Shown in pieces: positions 1-13,720 of a stretch of DNA of 64,000 nt; position 1 is the stretch's first letter; each line of letters begins with the position of its first letter. The position numbers and the translations under genes were made by a program. The DNA lies in contig MU001688.1 in assembly GCA_010093515.1 (NCBI GenBank), positions 266,560-330,559 on the forward strand, read 5' to 3'. Under the pieces are notes generated by a model that saw only the letters and a program-made list of their open reading frames with translations, ran no database searches and was not told the DNA's origin. This stretch comes from Lineolata rhizophorae. Its lineage: Eukaryota; Ascomycota; Dothideomycetes; Lineolatales; Lineolataceae.

Positions 1-1322
1 GTCTTCTGAATCGGAGGCAAGCACGATTTCTATAAGTTCTCTCTGCAATAGCGATGAAAATTCATGTTGATAATGGTTGCCAAGAAATTCTGAGCAACTC
101 GGTGGGGTGAGCGACTCGGTGGTGGAATACGTTAGTTGCCTTTCTAAGCTAGAAGATACGATGCCGTGAAGAAGTGAAGACTTGACTCCTCTCTCTCTGT
201 TTCTTCGTGGTGTTTCCAGGTAAAGTGCCCTGCCCTGCTACACTAACAAGGGTAGATCTACGGAGTACCTCAGCTTTAATTTCTACCCCCCAACTGTATT
301 CGAGGTAGACTCATACATAAAAGGGGCTGGACATAACCTCCTAGCCATGCCGTCTGTCCGCCGGATCCTCGTCGGAGGCTGGCATTAATCACCTTGCGAC
401 AAGGTCCCCCCAAGCCAATCCCATAACTTCCTATCCATTGGTAGCAGTGCCAGGTCCAGGCAGGTTCCATGCTACTATTGCGCACGATGATATGGTAGTT
501 GCTGTTCAGTCTTTAGTCGAGAAGCTCAACAAGATGATCAAAGATACTCAGCAGCCTTAGGGAGTCGGGTAGATAGCAGGAGGTTTGGAATCATTATTTC
601 TTTACTCTCTGCTACACTGTTGCTCTCGTTTGCTCCGGAAAGTGTTATATCGTAATATAGGGATAAAGTTCGAATTCGCAAACTTCTATTAGCCCAAATA
701 GATTAGGCAGCGTTCTGACTAGGAAGGCTAAATAGTAAGAATACCCGATCCGAGAGGGAACTGAAAATGTACCCTGGTTGCGTTTGACGGTTCAAATCCG
801 GGCCATCGCAGGCACACAAGCCCAGACCCGGTCCTCTAAGGATGGGTGGCTAGCTGTGGCACAGCCACAGCTCAGGATCTGCTCAGGATTTGCTTATCTC
901 GTTGCCCAGGCTACAGCCACGTGTGTTCAGATCTCAAAAAGGAAATGGACATGGTGTGGTTGAGTTCTTCCTCTAAGTATCCCAAAACTCCCATATTTCT
1001 GTTTGCTTTCCTCGGCAATACTAACCTCTCGCGCTAGTCGTATCTACTTTCCTTTTGGGGCACTTTAATGACAGTGCGATTCCACCTTCGCTGCGAAGTT
1101 TCCTGATTACGGAATTCCATTCAGACGAACATCATGACATCATATTAGTGAAGATACGTGAGTTGTGGAAAGAGCCTAGGAATTCCCCATTACGCATTTG
1201 TGTAGATCCGCGGCCGAGCTAAGCATCACTGGAATTCTGGAATAACCACAGATCTCAACCTTCAGAACTATTACTTCCCCTCTTCTTTGCTCATTAACTT
1301 ACATTGCAATTCCTACAACCCT
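1..1322. other. Left-end intergenic stretch
   Basis: No convincing coding region was found on either strand. The open frames are under 70 codons and show no recognisable motif. The right part is the upstream region of the serine-rich gene that follows. A short T-arm-like string near 793 was examined for a tRNA but no cloverleaf could be built. Confidence 0.5.
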
Positions 1323-3356
1323 ATGACAAGCCCAAACCCGAAGCAAATCCCATTACCAAGCCCGTCGTCCCAGATCGCTTCATACAGGCTGCACGAAGGG
1401 AATTCTTCAGGAGCAGACAGCATCACCGCCTCGCAAGCTGGCAGCGGCCATGCCTCATCCAACAAGTCCAAAAAGAGGAAAGGCATTAGGCGGTTGGCGG
1501 TATGGAACCATGGGCCGGTCGTGTCGTCTAGCAGTTCTGAGAAGAGCAAGTCGTCAGCAACAAAAAAACGCAAACCAGGGGGGGTCCTGAGGAGGTTTTC
1601 GTCGCGGTCTTCAAGCAGCAGGACGCAGAAGACGTCCACGGGCTCATCATCCCTGAGTGCGGTCGCGATGCAGGCGCTGCGAGGGGGGGAGCGTAGCCCG
1701 GATTTGCGTATGCTCGATTTGGCGGACGCGTATGACAGGGCAGATAGGAAGAGAGACGTGCAAAGGGAGGACGTGCAGCGACTTGAGGACAAGGATACTC
1801 CGCCCATGGAACTGGAGCTTTTTGACAGCAACGAGAAATCAGTGCCTCGCAGCCCGCAAAGGCCCAGTCCTCACCCGATTCAAGGTTCGTCAAATTCAAA
1901 GACATCGTGTCCGGCCCGGAGACTTCGATCGAGTGTTTCAAGTGTAAAGGGCGCCATCGAATCCAGGCGCAATTCCAGAGCGGAGTCGCGCCGCTGCAGC
2001 CTGACCACACTTGAGAAGCTCGAGATAACGCAAGTGAACCTTCAAGATAGCCTAAGCGGCGAGCATGCTAGCCCGGAAGGCGAAACACCTGGTGGATTGT
2101 CGACCCCGGAGACATTGACCCAAACTCCGAAGCTGGACAAAAAAGAAGACGGTAGAGCATCACTGGCGAAATCCAGAATTTCCTCGTTCCACCAGCCTAT
2201 GCCTTCTATCAAGTCCCTGTCAATACGGAAAGGTAGCAGCTCACAAAACACACCTGCAAGCTCAGAGGTGCTTGGTGAAAGCTATTGTACAGCAGAAGTT
2301 CGCCGGGGTTACGAAAGGAATGAGCACAATAGTGACGACTCGCCGCGCCCATCGACCAACACTAATCTTCACGATACAAATTCAGTCGCGGGAAGCTTCG
2401 AAACGGCCTTGACCGGCCGGGGCCGGGCGAGATCTAAAAGCGTCAGACCACGGTGGCTCCGGCTGTCTCACTCGTCTTCTAAATCCGACGTTAGCTCAGT
2501 TCACTCGGCACGGGAGTATACCCGTAAGTCTAGTTCAGCAACCAAAGAACAAGCGACTCATCATGCGTCTCCTACGGGCAAGTCTCCTGAAGAGAAATCC
2601 GAAACGGGCTCCCGGAAGGAAAGTAGTTCAAGAGGCAAAAGCAAACTTTCTGGACTGGGCAAACTCGAGTCTACAAACAAATATTTCGCTCCTCCCGAAG
2701 GGGAAATTCAGAGAGTCTCAACGCCTCCATTACCAAAGGAAGGTAGGTCATACGGGTTCTTCTTCGACTATCGTGCCCCTTACGGAACTGGGCCCGTTGC
2801 GCGTCCGCAACCTCGGCCCGAGAGTCCGGTAGACCCGGTCCTCCAACTGGAGACGCGGCGACGCAGTTCGAACGACGACTCGTACTTCCACAAAAGATTG
2901 GAGATGATACTTGCGGAGCCGGACGACGACTATCGGACGGACGTCGCAAAGTACGTCGAGGTGAACGTACCCGAGCACCTAGAGAATAGTCCGCTCTGCC
3001 CGTTGCACCCGGTAAACAAGCCAGGAAGGGGTCTTTGTCCATACCACGGGAGGGGTAGAGACGATCCGCCGGAGAGAAGAGGCCGGGCCCGAAAGCGAAA
3101 TATGAGTACTCCGGACGCTGAGACGGCGGACATGATGACAAAGGGGCTGAACACGGACGGCTCGGAGGCGACTGAACTGACGGAGTACCTCATGCACGAG
3201 TCTTTCTGCCCTTCGTACCCCGGGCGAGACAGAACGCCGGCTGCATCGGAGAGGGAAGTCTTGAATGCCGCGTGGCCTCTGCTGACGGACTGCGCACTTG
3301 AAGAGCCATCCCCTAAAGACTATGAGAACGATGGGGCATGGATGGTGCTATTTTAG
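1323..3356 (+). CDS. Serine-rich hypothetical protein, CxxH/CxxH motif near C-terminus
   Basis: Single open exon of 677 residues from the first ATG at 1323; the frame is open a little further upstream without an ATG. I do not recognise a named family. The first two thirds are low-complexity, basic and Ser/Arg-rich (many SRSS- and RRxS-type stretches), typical of a disordered, phosphorylated fungal protein. The last 170 residues are more ordered. Around residues 559-575 there is a C-x2-H-x9-C-x2-H arrangement (CPLH then CPYH) that could bind a metal, followed by an acidic segment and the end at ...MVLF. No signal peptide or membrane segment is seen. It is followed on the same strand by thymidylate synthase, 322 bp downstream. 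Coding potential is supported by length, a Ser/Thr/Pro pattern in this frame only, and the conserved-looking tail. Function unknown. Confidence 0.75.
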   Translation: MTSPNPKQIPLPSPSSQIASYRLHEGNSSGADSITASQAGSGHASSNKSKKRKGIRRLAVWNHGPVVSSSSSEKSKSSATKKRKPGGVLRRFSSRSSSSRTQKTSTGSSSLSAVAMQALRGGERSPDLRMLDLADAYDRADRKRDVQREDVQRLEDKDTPPMELELFDSNEKSVPRSPQRPSPHPIQGSSNSKTSCPARRLRSSVSSVKGAIESRRNSRAESRRCSLTTLEKLEITQVNLQDSLSGEHASPEGETPGGLSTPETLTQTPKLDKKEDGRASLAKSRISSFHQPMPSIKSLSIRKGSSSQNTPASSEVLGESYCTAEVRRGYERNEHNSDDSPRPSTNTNLHDTNSVAGSFETALTGRGRARSKSVRPRWLRLSHSSSKSDVSSVHSAREYTRKSSSATKEQATHHASPTGKSPEEKSETGSRKESSSRGKSKLSGLGKLESTNKYFAPPEGEIQRVSTPPLPKEGRSYGFFFDYRAPYGTGPVARPQPRPESPVDPVLQLETRRRSSNDDSYFHKRLEMILAEPDDDYRTDVAKYVEVNVPEHLENSPLCPLHPVNKPGRGLCPYHGRGRDDPPERRGRARKRNMSTPDAETADMMTKGLNTDGSEATELTEYLMHESFCPSYPGRDRTPAASEREVLNAAWPLLTDCALEEPSPKDYENDGAWMVLF

Positions 3357-3678
3357 AGGCTATGAGGCGGCAAAAGGGAGAAGCGGCGCAATTGTAGAGT
3401 TATTGTACCTAAAAATGGGCGAGCGCCTGCGAAGTTGTTGCCTGTACGCTCTTGAATGCACGCCATCAATGAAGATTTGTTGTGGACGGGATTCTGTAGG
3501 TGAGGGCGAAGCATCGGGGGTTGGCGTGCCAAGAGGCCGAGCTTGCCCGTACGCGGGGCCCGAGGGGCCCGAGTCGCGCGACGCGTCTCCCACAACACGC
3601 TCCGAAAACCACTATATCCCTCGTCAGGCCTGCTTTGCGCAGCACCGTTTCCTGTGCGAGGAAATTTCTGCGACCACA
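3357..3678 (+). other. Intergenic region, promoter of thymidylate synthase
   Basis: 322 bases between the serine-rich gene and the thymidylate synthase ATG. It must hold the terminator of the first and the promoter of the second. No TATA-like box or other clear site was recognised. Confidence 0.4.
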
Positions 3679-4842
<1,164 letters not shown>

Positions 4843-5694
4843 GGGGGGTTAGGGCCGAAAGGGGCGGTGCATTGCGAATTTGAGAGCGGCGTACTTGTGG
4901 TCTCGTCTTGGTTTTGTGGGTTGGTAGACCATGGGTATTTCTCCCTTTAATTTTTTGGTTAGTACGAAAGCCATTGTCACGCCCAGATCGTTTCGTTTGA
5001 GATGGAGGCAAGCAATGTATCGTTATCGCGCCTTGGTGGGATTCGCAGTAGAAATGTTTCCAGCATTTCGTCTTAGTTCCGGACCCTGTAGGGAGCATTG
5101 AGTCGAAACATCGTATACGGAGGAGAGTGACTAAAACATAACCTAGAAATACAGCGTATGCGCAGTATTAGTCTCTACCCATACTACTTACGTACTGAGC
5201 TTCCCCAGGCCCGGTCCATTCCACATTACAACTTCCCAAAGAGGCAACATACTAGCAACGCAAGGGGTTCGTTTGTGGCAGGCACGAGCGGCAGGGGTCC
5301 CACCACCCGATGCCCCGCGTCGCAAGCCGAAACGGGGAGCTCTCTAGAACATTCCATGCGTCGACTGCGCGGAGGTAAGCTGAGCTCACGGATAGCGCGC
5401 GTTCGTTCAAAAATCGCACGTATCCCTTCGTTATCTTGTTCTCTTCTATATTCATATTTGTTTTCTTTCGCCCATCAGGGAAACGCCCGAGACAAAAGTC
5501 CGTTCGACTTGTTCACCCGGCTACGGCCACCGTGCCCCGCCTCCCCGCATCCCAAGACCGCTGCGGGCAAGGTTGCGCCGCGCCGCGCGCACGCGCGGCC
5601 GTCCGTCCCTGTACCGGGCGTCTACCTATCCCCCCAGCCCGCCTGACCAGCTGCTCCATAGCGAGAGCAGACCACGCACATACGTTCAACCGCC
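4843..5694. other. Intergenic region between thymidylate synthase and CHIP-like gene
   Basis: About 850 bases with no supported gene. The left part should hold the thymidylate synthase 3' UTR, the right part the promoter of the TPR/U-box gene, whose ATG is preceded by a CA-rich context (TTCAACCGCCATGG). Small open frames here lack recognisable content. Confidence 0.4.
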
Positions 5695-6984
5695 ATGGCG
5701 CACCTGGCCGAGGAGCTCAAGGAGAAGGGCAACGCGCACTTCCGGCGCGGCGAGTACGAGTCGGCCGTGACGCTGTACGGCGCCGCCATCACCAAGAACC
5801 CGCGCAACCCGCTGCTGTACACGAATCGGGCGAATGCGCGCCTGAAGCTCGAGGCCTGGGACGAGGTCATCGACGACTGCCTTAAGAGCATCGAGCTCAT
5901 GCGCGACAATATGAAGGCCTTCTTTTACCTAGGTTAGTGCTATGCGAGGCTAGAAAGCCTTGATTGCCTTGGTTTGGAGCATCAGGGGTAATTGATGAGA
6001 AGATTGAGATCGTGGTGGAGGGTAAGGTAGTGATTGACAGCGCGCGGCGGGAGGACTTTTCAAGAGCATGCCCAGGTCCCTTAAATTCATACAGCATCAC
6101 GTAGACCGCCTCAAGGGAACAGTGCCCCAAGCTAATAAGCAGGACAATAACCCCCAGCCCAGGCCCAACTCGCCATCAACCACCCCAACGAAGCCCTCTC
6201 CTCGGCCCTGACGGCTTACGACCTCTGCGTACACAGCGTCTCGCAGACGTCCTCGGCCAGCCTCATCTCGGCCCTGGTGGTCAAGTGCAAGAGGCGCAAG
6301 TGGGAGGCGCGCGAGCGCGAGCGGCTGCGCCGCCAGAGCAGCCTGCTGGCCGAGCTCGAGGACCGGCTCGAGCGCGGCGCATGCGACGAGTTGGCCGCGC
6401 TCGAGGCCCGGCGCGCCGCCGGCGAAGTCGGCGAGGTCGAAGCCGCCGAGGAGCGCGACGAGGTCAGTAAGACGGCCCGGACGAAGCTGGACGATTTGAG
6501 GAGCCTGTTCGCGATTGCGGATCCGAGCAAGATGACTAAACGAGTGAGTGTTATTCTCTTTCCGATATTGCTTTTTCTTTCTTTGATCGAGGGATGGAGG
6601 TCGCTGTTTTGTGGGGTTGAGTTTGGGGGTGGGCGTGCATGCTTATCGAGGAACAAAAAAGGAAGTGCCTGATTACTTGATCGACAACATTACCTTTGAG
6701 ATAATGCACGATCGTGAGTCCTCTTTTCTCTCTCTTGGCTCCATCCTCCCACATTTACTGGCAACTAGCGGCAGAAAGTTGACAAGTGAAACCCCCAAGC
6801 CGTGGTAACGAGAAACGGCCACTCGTACGAGCGAGCAACGCTCATCGAGCATCTGAAGAGGAGTCCGACGGATCCCTTGACGAGGGATCCGTTGCACGTT
6901 TCGGACTTGCGCCCGAACGTGGCTTTGCGTCAGGCATGTGAAGAGTTCGTGGAGAGCAATTCGGCTTGGATTTATGATTGGTAG
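5695..6984 (+). CDS. CHIP: CHIP/STUB1-like E3 ubiquitin ligase (TPR + U-box)
   Basis: Predicted chaperone-linked E3 ligase: the TPR region would bind the EEVD tails of Hsp70/Hsp90 and the U-box recruits an E2 to ubiquitinate misfolded clients. Exons 5695-5932, 6158-6543, 6662-6713 and 6800-6984 join in frame to 286 residues. TPR repeats fill about residues 5-110 (ELKEKGNAHF, LLYTNRANARLKL, then AQAQLAINHPNEA across intron 1). A charged helical linker rich in Arg/Glu spans about 125-195. The U-box is about 209-283 (EVPDYLIDNI, IMHDPVVTRNGHSYER, DPLTRDPL). Domain order and length match animal CHIP (about 300 residues). Introns 2 and 3 both need an AAG acceptor, and exon 3 is only 52 nt; with those junctions the U-box is continuous. 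Confidence 0.9.
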
Positions 6985-9900
6985 ACGTGCGGATGCACGT
7001 GTCGTCAATTACGTTCGGCCAGGTTTTGGCTGTAGACGGTTTCCATTTCCATTCCCTTTTGTTGCATTTGCCCGGCGTTCTGAGCAGTAATTCAACTCGA
7101 TGTACATTGGGATACCCTCAGCAATGTTTTCCTAGGAGATAGTAATTAGAAGCATAAGGGCGGACAGCATTGTTGTGTTTCAAAGAGGTAGAATGCGGAA
7201 TAGTTTTGCGGTCGCTGAAATTCATGAGCTGACTCGAGGACTACTGGGGGAGCCGTAATATTTAGTGATAAAGAAATGAAATGCCGCAAAAAATGAACTC
7301 CTAGGCAATGTTACAGAGTTCGTAGAAACATGAGAACTTTGGTACGATCAATTGCACGTCCCAAAACCAGGCTTCATGGTAATGGAGAATCAACCATTTT
7401 GATTCTAGGCTTCTGGCCACTTACCGATGAAGTACTAGACTCTGAATGACTCAGCGAAACGAAAAGCCTCTTTACGTGATACTTTGAGTTCAAGGCAACT
7501 GCTGTACGCACGTCAACTACGTAGCTAACGGAGAAGAATGATTAGATCCCTATGCCAACTGTCCACTTTCTCGGCCAAGCTTCTACGAAAAGCCGCAGGA
7601 ACTGCAGCCGCGTAAACGGAAGTTGACTGACGTCACTGACGCGACCTCACGTCTTGACACAAATTGAGATGAACACGACTCATCGATTCAAGCTAAAGCC
7701 AAGCACGACGATCTTAGATTCGGGCTAAAGGGGACTATTTCTGACAAGCCCTGTTCGGTTGAGCGGCGTCCTCAACAGGAAAGAGAACGTCAGGTACTCG
7801 TAGGAGTAAGGCCGCGGCACTTCTTTCAACCTGTACTACGTGGGGCGTTCATAGCGCCGAGACCTAATTCTAACAGCTCATTGGCTCTTCGCCCTTGTGA
7901 TCAAAGTCGGGAGCAGCGTATTTGCCTTAAGGTACCAGAAGAAAGTGACGATAGTACTTACAGCTTAGTTCCGGTCCGGTCTAGCTTGCGGGGAGCACAA
8001 TGCAAGCCGTGAAACCAGCACCCGGGGGGTGCGCACTCTAGTGCCGCTCAGAACAGTTGATGCAGTATTAGTCCCCGACAACTAGAAGGGGGCAGGATAG
8101 GATGAAAACAGGAAAGCCAGCACGGTAACTCATACGATAGAAATCGACGATTAGGACGCATACGTCGACTCCGGCAAGTTCGCGATAGGTAGCCCGGAGG
8201 CCTGGCCGCGCAAGTCAGGTACGAATTGCATTCCAACCACATGCCCCACACCACACGGCACCTATTTGCCTAGCTCCATGCGGAGCAAGACAGGCAATCG
8301 CGAAGTATGTATCACGATCTAGGGCATGATCCTTCGTCTCCGTCTCCAACAGACGGGGCGCAGCCGAAGCGCACGACGATCGTACCACATGAGACTTCCC
8401 CACAAACTTTATCCCGTTTTCTTGATAGGGGTTGGCTCTGACGGCCGGGGGGCCTGATCGCGCGGATGCATACCACGTATGTACTCCCCTTCGCCGAGTC
8501 GCGACGAGTGTGGGGAGCTTTCACTAGTTGAGTAGTTTCGACATGGCGTCGGCCGGTCTGTGTCACTAGCATGCTTGGCACAAGCTTTCGTGACCGCCGT
8601 TAGTATGTACTGTAGTAGGGCTGCGATAATTCCCGATTCTGGAATGGGAGCATCGAGAGCGTCTAGGGTGTAGACGTATGCTGCCAAGGGCTAATCGGTA
8701 CTTGCGCCGGGAATGACGGGAGCCTGACTTGCATCCGGTTGCTGGCCCACCTAGTAGGGCCGATTCGGGTAAAATAATCGTGTTGGACCGGGTAAATGGA
8801 CCTCCCCTCCAGGTCAACGGTCGCTTTCGAAACTTCTCGAGAACTGTGGACCTGATCGTGGTACGTAGGAAAATTGCTTGGTTGCAACCGCAGTAGACCG
8901 AGATAGTAAGGAGGTGCTTATCTAGCTTCGATTCGAACGAATGATGTACGAGATGTCTCGAACGTTGCGTCCGTACGGGGGCACCCGAGAGACTAGAGAG
9001 CGATAAGCACTAAAAATTCAACAATAACCAGTAGGCGGACCTGCAGGCGAAGACTTTCGCTCACGAGTGTGACGTAAATGTAGCGGAATGCCCAATTCGG
9101 CTAAGAGGAAAATCAGATTCTTCATAGGAACAAGGTGGAGAACTAAAGGTATCAAGGAAGACGAGCATATGAAAAGTTGCGAGAGGATTCGTATGGATCA
9201 ATGGAAGCGCAGCGGCTAGCCGGAGGAACAAAGGAGGTCAATCGTTGAGCTGGCGGCCTGATTGACGTCCCTTGGATTTGGAACATTAGCGGGATCTCAC
9301 ATGTGTCGACTCAGCTTGGGCCATGGTTTGCAATGTGAATTCAAATTTCCATTCAATTCTTAGGGGGGCGCCGGGGGGGAGGAGGGGGCAAGCTAGGAAC
9401 GACGAACGTGCATTGTAATCTAGCGCACTCAAAAGCGCCGCTGACGAGAGGGTATACTAGTCTCCCCGGGATTGCTCCGTCGGGGGTTTCGTTTACATAC
9501 TTGTCGTCGTGACCTCAGCCCTGCGACGGAGGCCCTGACACGTGAAAGCGGGGTCGAATTTGCGCACCATTTGCGCAAACTTCCAGAAAAACAGAGCTCG
9601 GACGTGCGAACATGGGTCTGTCCAGGTACAGCACGCAATCTCTATATTCGCGAAGTGTTGGCGATAGCGGTAGAATGTGTTGGTAATCTATCTTGGCTTT
9701 GCCGGCCGCATTGGCCGAGCTTGGGTGCTATAGTTCTCGGACCGGCAAGTTGACTTGGCGGAAGGGTGAACGAGCTATCAGCAGATAGGACCTGGGCATG
9801 TGGAAGCGGGCGCTTGTGTTGACAAGTCGCGATAACCAGAACGCGGAGAAAATTTCCTCGGGCGACGCTCGGATAGCGGGTTGACCGGCCGAGGGGCCAA

Positions 9901-12900
9901 GAGCGGGGCGGCCTGGTGCGGTGAAGCGCTACCTACATGGTACGTACCCACCGACATCAAGGGACACGGACACAAACCGGAAATGAGACCTCCGGCTGGC
10001 GCGATTGAAACCATCGACGGGGGCACTTCCGAAGCGTCTCCACAAATCGAGTAGAAAAATTGTGTGCTTTGGTGGAGCGCCGTTCCACCATGATGTGGTT
10101 CCCCCACAAGCCGGACTCGCCGCGGCAAGGGGGCGGGCCACGACGCTGGTCTTTCTTCCGAGTATGTAGGCATGTACTTGCTCCAAGCACCGGAATGCGG
10201 CGCCGGCTAGTCTTCCGCGGCGAGGAAGCATTGGAATTGGCATCTGCTCAGGCCCGACGTCTGATCGGGACAGGTGAAGGCGTGGCCCGCCGCGGTGACT
10301 CGCCGACTCGTTCGAGGCGGGGCGGAGCGCGGCCAGCCCGAGATATCCCGACGGCGTCCGCCGTCACGGGGAAACGCGTGCCCGAGGGCTGCGGTACCTG
10401 GACCTCGGTCCCCTGCGTTGCGAGCCGCAAGCCCGACGTACCGGCTACACGCATACGTCTTGGCGAGGCCTGGCCCAATCGCGCCCGCGCCCCACAGCCC
10501 GTGGCTGAGGCCCCCCCGCCGCCCCTTTGTGGAGATGCCTTTTTGGAGAATTGGGCCAGTGTCTCCGACCGGCCGCCATCGGCGCCACTCCGAAAGTCTG
10601 CCGCTTACCAAATAGCCAAAGAGCGCGACCGACGGGCGACCGGGCAGCAAGACCGACGCCGCGCGTGCAAGAATTGTGGGAGCGCCCGTCCTGCGAGAAC
10701 ACCTTTCATCACCCGGTCGTGCGCCTCCTGCGCCGCCTCACCCTCCCGGGGTGGCCGTCTATTTTTGTGTGGCCGGTGGCTGCCGGCGCGCATTCCCGCG
10801 AGCCTGCCCGCTGCGGGATCCAGCCGCATGGGGCACACTGGCGGGCTGATTCGCATCATTCGATGTGTGGGCCCCCCACAAGTGGCGCCGGAAAGCCGCC
10901 CAGGGGGAAAGAGTGAGTTGAGTCCAGGGGGTTCTCTCGTCGCCGAACGGGAGCCACGCCGCCAGCGCTTCGCGGGCATCGGATCGAATCTTCCTCTGAT
11001 GATTGGCGTCCTGCAATATGTCTTGGTGAGGAGAGGGGGGGAAGGGAAGCTTGCGGAGGATTCTGGAGACGCCGGACTCGCGCCCGTTTTGGCTCTTTCT
11101 GACCCAGGGGAAAGACGCTGGTCTTGTCATCGGGCGCCGCGGCGGGAGTGGGCGACGAGACGGTCAGGCCCGAAGAGGGCAGTGCTTAGTAGCTCTGGAG
11201 TAGCCGGCCGGCGGGCAGCCAATCTGGGGCTGCGACCGCGGAGGAGCGTGGTGGAGGAAGGTCGCAATTGCGCCCTTCGTGTGGCCCGAGGGGCCCTATC
11301 GGGATCTCGCCATCCACGTCGCGTCCTCCGTTGTGCAGTCCTTTTGCTGCCCGCCTGCCTACTCGTTGCTACCTAGCGCTCACCGACTCTTGCGGCTTGC
11401 GAGGCGATCTGCACCGGCAGGCCTGTGGATGCGGGCGACGTGCAGCGAGCGCGCGGGACCCGCCGCCTCGGCTGGCGTCAGGCTATCCGGGCCATACCCT
11501 ATGTACTGCCGTCGGGGACTCGGACGAGGCAGCGCAATAAGGCATGCGCATTGGCCCGCAGGCCTCCGATGCTGGCTTGATGCCGGGGCGAGACGAGAGA
11601 GGGGGATGGGAAGGCGGCGTGAAAGCCAGACCCAAAAAAAAAAAATAGTTAGCGATGGGAATGGCCCCGACGGGCGACGGTGGCAGCCCGGTGCGCGCTG
11701 GGTACCCCAGGATCGAGGGGAGCGCGACGCGGAGCAACTCCAGATTCCCCCTCCAGATTTCCCTGCTCCCACCGGCCAGCCCAGCCCAGAGAGCACCCCC
11801 ACACATTCCTTCCGCCAGCCAAAACTGCCGTGCGACGGCGGCGGGTGCACCGCCCGGGGCCCGGCGGGCTGGTTTGCCGACGCGATTGGGCCTCGGGCGG
11901 CGCACCTCGCAGTTGGCGCCGTGGCAGGCTGACAAGAGGCGCGCGATACGGCTGATGGGCTGCGGCCTCTAGGGGGGGTGCGGCCGCCGTGGATGGGTGG
12001 ATGGCTGATGCAAGATGAACGGGCGAGCGCGAAAGGGCGACGAGGGCGAGCGCCATGATCCATCTGCATGCCAGCCCCGACCCCCGCCGCCGCTGGCGGC
12101 ACCACTGAAGCCCCTGCGATCCGCAAACGCGGAGGTCGGTCGACGCTGTCCAAGGGGCACCGGCCCCGGCCTCGGCCCCGGTCCCGTCCCCGGCGCGCCC
12201 TGCTGCCCCGTCGCAGGAGGTCGGCGGTTATTGTAGATCCACGACTCCTTGCGCCTGCGAGGCCTCTGATTGCGCCGCGTCTTTCCAGCGGACGTGTCAC
12301 TCACATCTGCCCCGCGGCCGGCCAATCGCGCCGCGCCGCTGAAACCAAGCCGAGCTACGCATGCAGCAAGGCGACCGCGGACGGGACTGACTGGCCAGCC
12401 CTTCCCGCAGCCCGCCGGGCAGAGGGTGGTGACCTGATGCTGAGCGAGCCAGAGCGCGCGCGCGCTCGCTCGCCTTCCGGGTGCGACATCACCACTCGCT
12501 CATCCCACCGCGTCGCCCCGAACCCCCCGGACTTCCGTCTGATCTTGGTCCGCTAGCCCCCGGATTCTCCGCCTTTTCGCCCGCTGGAGCGCTGCGGAGT
12601 CAGGCTCCGGCGCGGACATCAGTCACACATATTCCACCGTAATAGTCGTGCAGGTGCCCTTTTGGGCGTGCGTTCCCTAGCCAACAGCCCATCACCACTC
12701 CCCCCTCCCCCCTGGGCGTCGGTGAGCTCGCCTTGCCTTACGGCCGCTGCGCGCAATCTGTGTGGCTTTCCCAACCAGCCAAGCAGCGTTTTATTGTTCT
12801 GCATTTGTACCTGCCTCCGCACCTCGTCGCAAGTCTCGCCGGAAGCCAACCCCCCGGAGCGGGGACCGCGTGTTTGCCAGGCAGCAGCACACACACTTTT

Positions 12901-13714
12901 TTTTTGTTGTCCTTTTGCTTTTATTAAAACACAGGAGTTGTCGCGGGCGCTTATCTCCCCGCCACCTGACGCCTTCGACGCCCCGCCAGCGCATCACGCA
13001 GCTCGTGCCCGCGGGGCCACACACGGCGTGATCTGGTCGCGCGACGCGGTCATCGAGCAGCGGACGGCGAGACAGCGCGGCGGCCGGGCCTCCTCCGGCG
13101 GCACGCCGGCGGCGCCTGCTCGTCGTGGTGCGCGCGCGTCGGGGGGGCACGAAGGAGCAGGGCGCGCGGTTGCGTCGAGCACGGAGGGAGGAGGTACACG
13201 GCAGGTACATGCGTAGCTAGGCACGGCGACGGCGACCCCAGCCGGGACGACGTGCGCCGAGCCCCCGCGCGCCCGCGCGATAAGTGTCGGCCGGCGACAG
13301 GCAGGCCAGCCCCGGCCGGCGCGAGGGCAGGGCCGCCGGTATCCTTCCGCTTTGGGCGCCGCGGCCCTGAGCGGCGCTCCGGGAGGGCGTGCCTCCTTTT
13401 CACGTGCGGAAAGCGCGCCCTGCAGGCCGCCCGCCGCCCCTCCTCGCCCCCCCCGCCGCCCAGAGGCCGCGAGAGCCCCGACACAGCCGCCGCCCACCAC
13501 CCCGGCGCGCCGCGTATCGGCGCGGCCATCACCCCCTGCGCGCCCCGGCCGCGCGCGCCCACCCCCCCCGCTGCCCTGGCCGCCTCCCTTTCCCGGCTGA
13601 TCCTCGTACCCCCGAGCCTGCGCCCGCCCTCCCTCCCTCAGCTGGCCGCGCCCACGCCCGCCCAGCGTTCCCCACGTTTTCTGCGTCACCCCGTTCCTCC
13701 GCCGCCCGGCCCTT
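6985..13714. other. Long gene-poor region upstream of creA
   Basis: About 6.7 kb with no gene I can support. From 6985 to about 9350 composition is ordinary and all frames are closed within roughly 90 codons. A G-rich string lies near 9363-9388. From about 9850 to 13714 the sequence is strongly GC-rich; open frames of up to 438 codons (10060-11376 +) and 306 codons (11380-12300 -) appear on both strands at once, with Arg/Pro/Gly-rich translations that show no domain. I read these as a composition effect. Homopolymer runs occur near 11633-11645 and 12898-12905. The right end is the upstream control region of creA. Confidence 0.5.
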
Positions 13715-13720
13715 TATAAG
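13715..13720 (+). promoter_or_regulatory. creA: Likely TATA box of creA
   Basis: TATAAG in the context CCCTTTATAAGATTTTCC, 92 bases before the creA ATG, inside an otherwise GC-rich region, followed by pyrimidine-rich sequence typical of fungal transcription starts. Position is reasonable for a short leader, but no transcript evidence is available. Confidence 0.5.

Noticed and set aside
780-810. tRNA T-arm-like string
   Set aside because: Only a 3-bp stem forms and no acceptor, D or anticodon arm can be paired.
1313-2010. Antisense frames of 160-172 codons over the serine-rich gene
   Set aside because: Shadow frames of a Ser/Arg-rich coding strand; no motif of their own.
10060-11376. 438-codon open frame on the + strand upstream of creA
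   Set aside because: Lies in very GC-rich DNA where long frames occur in several frames and on both strands at once; the translation is Arg/Pro/Gly-rich with no domain, and it starts and ends without gene-like signals.
11380-12300. 306-codon open frame on the - strand
   Set aside because: Same composition effect; low-complexity basic translation and overlapping frames on the other strand.
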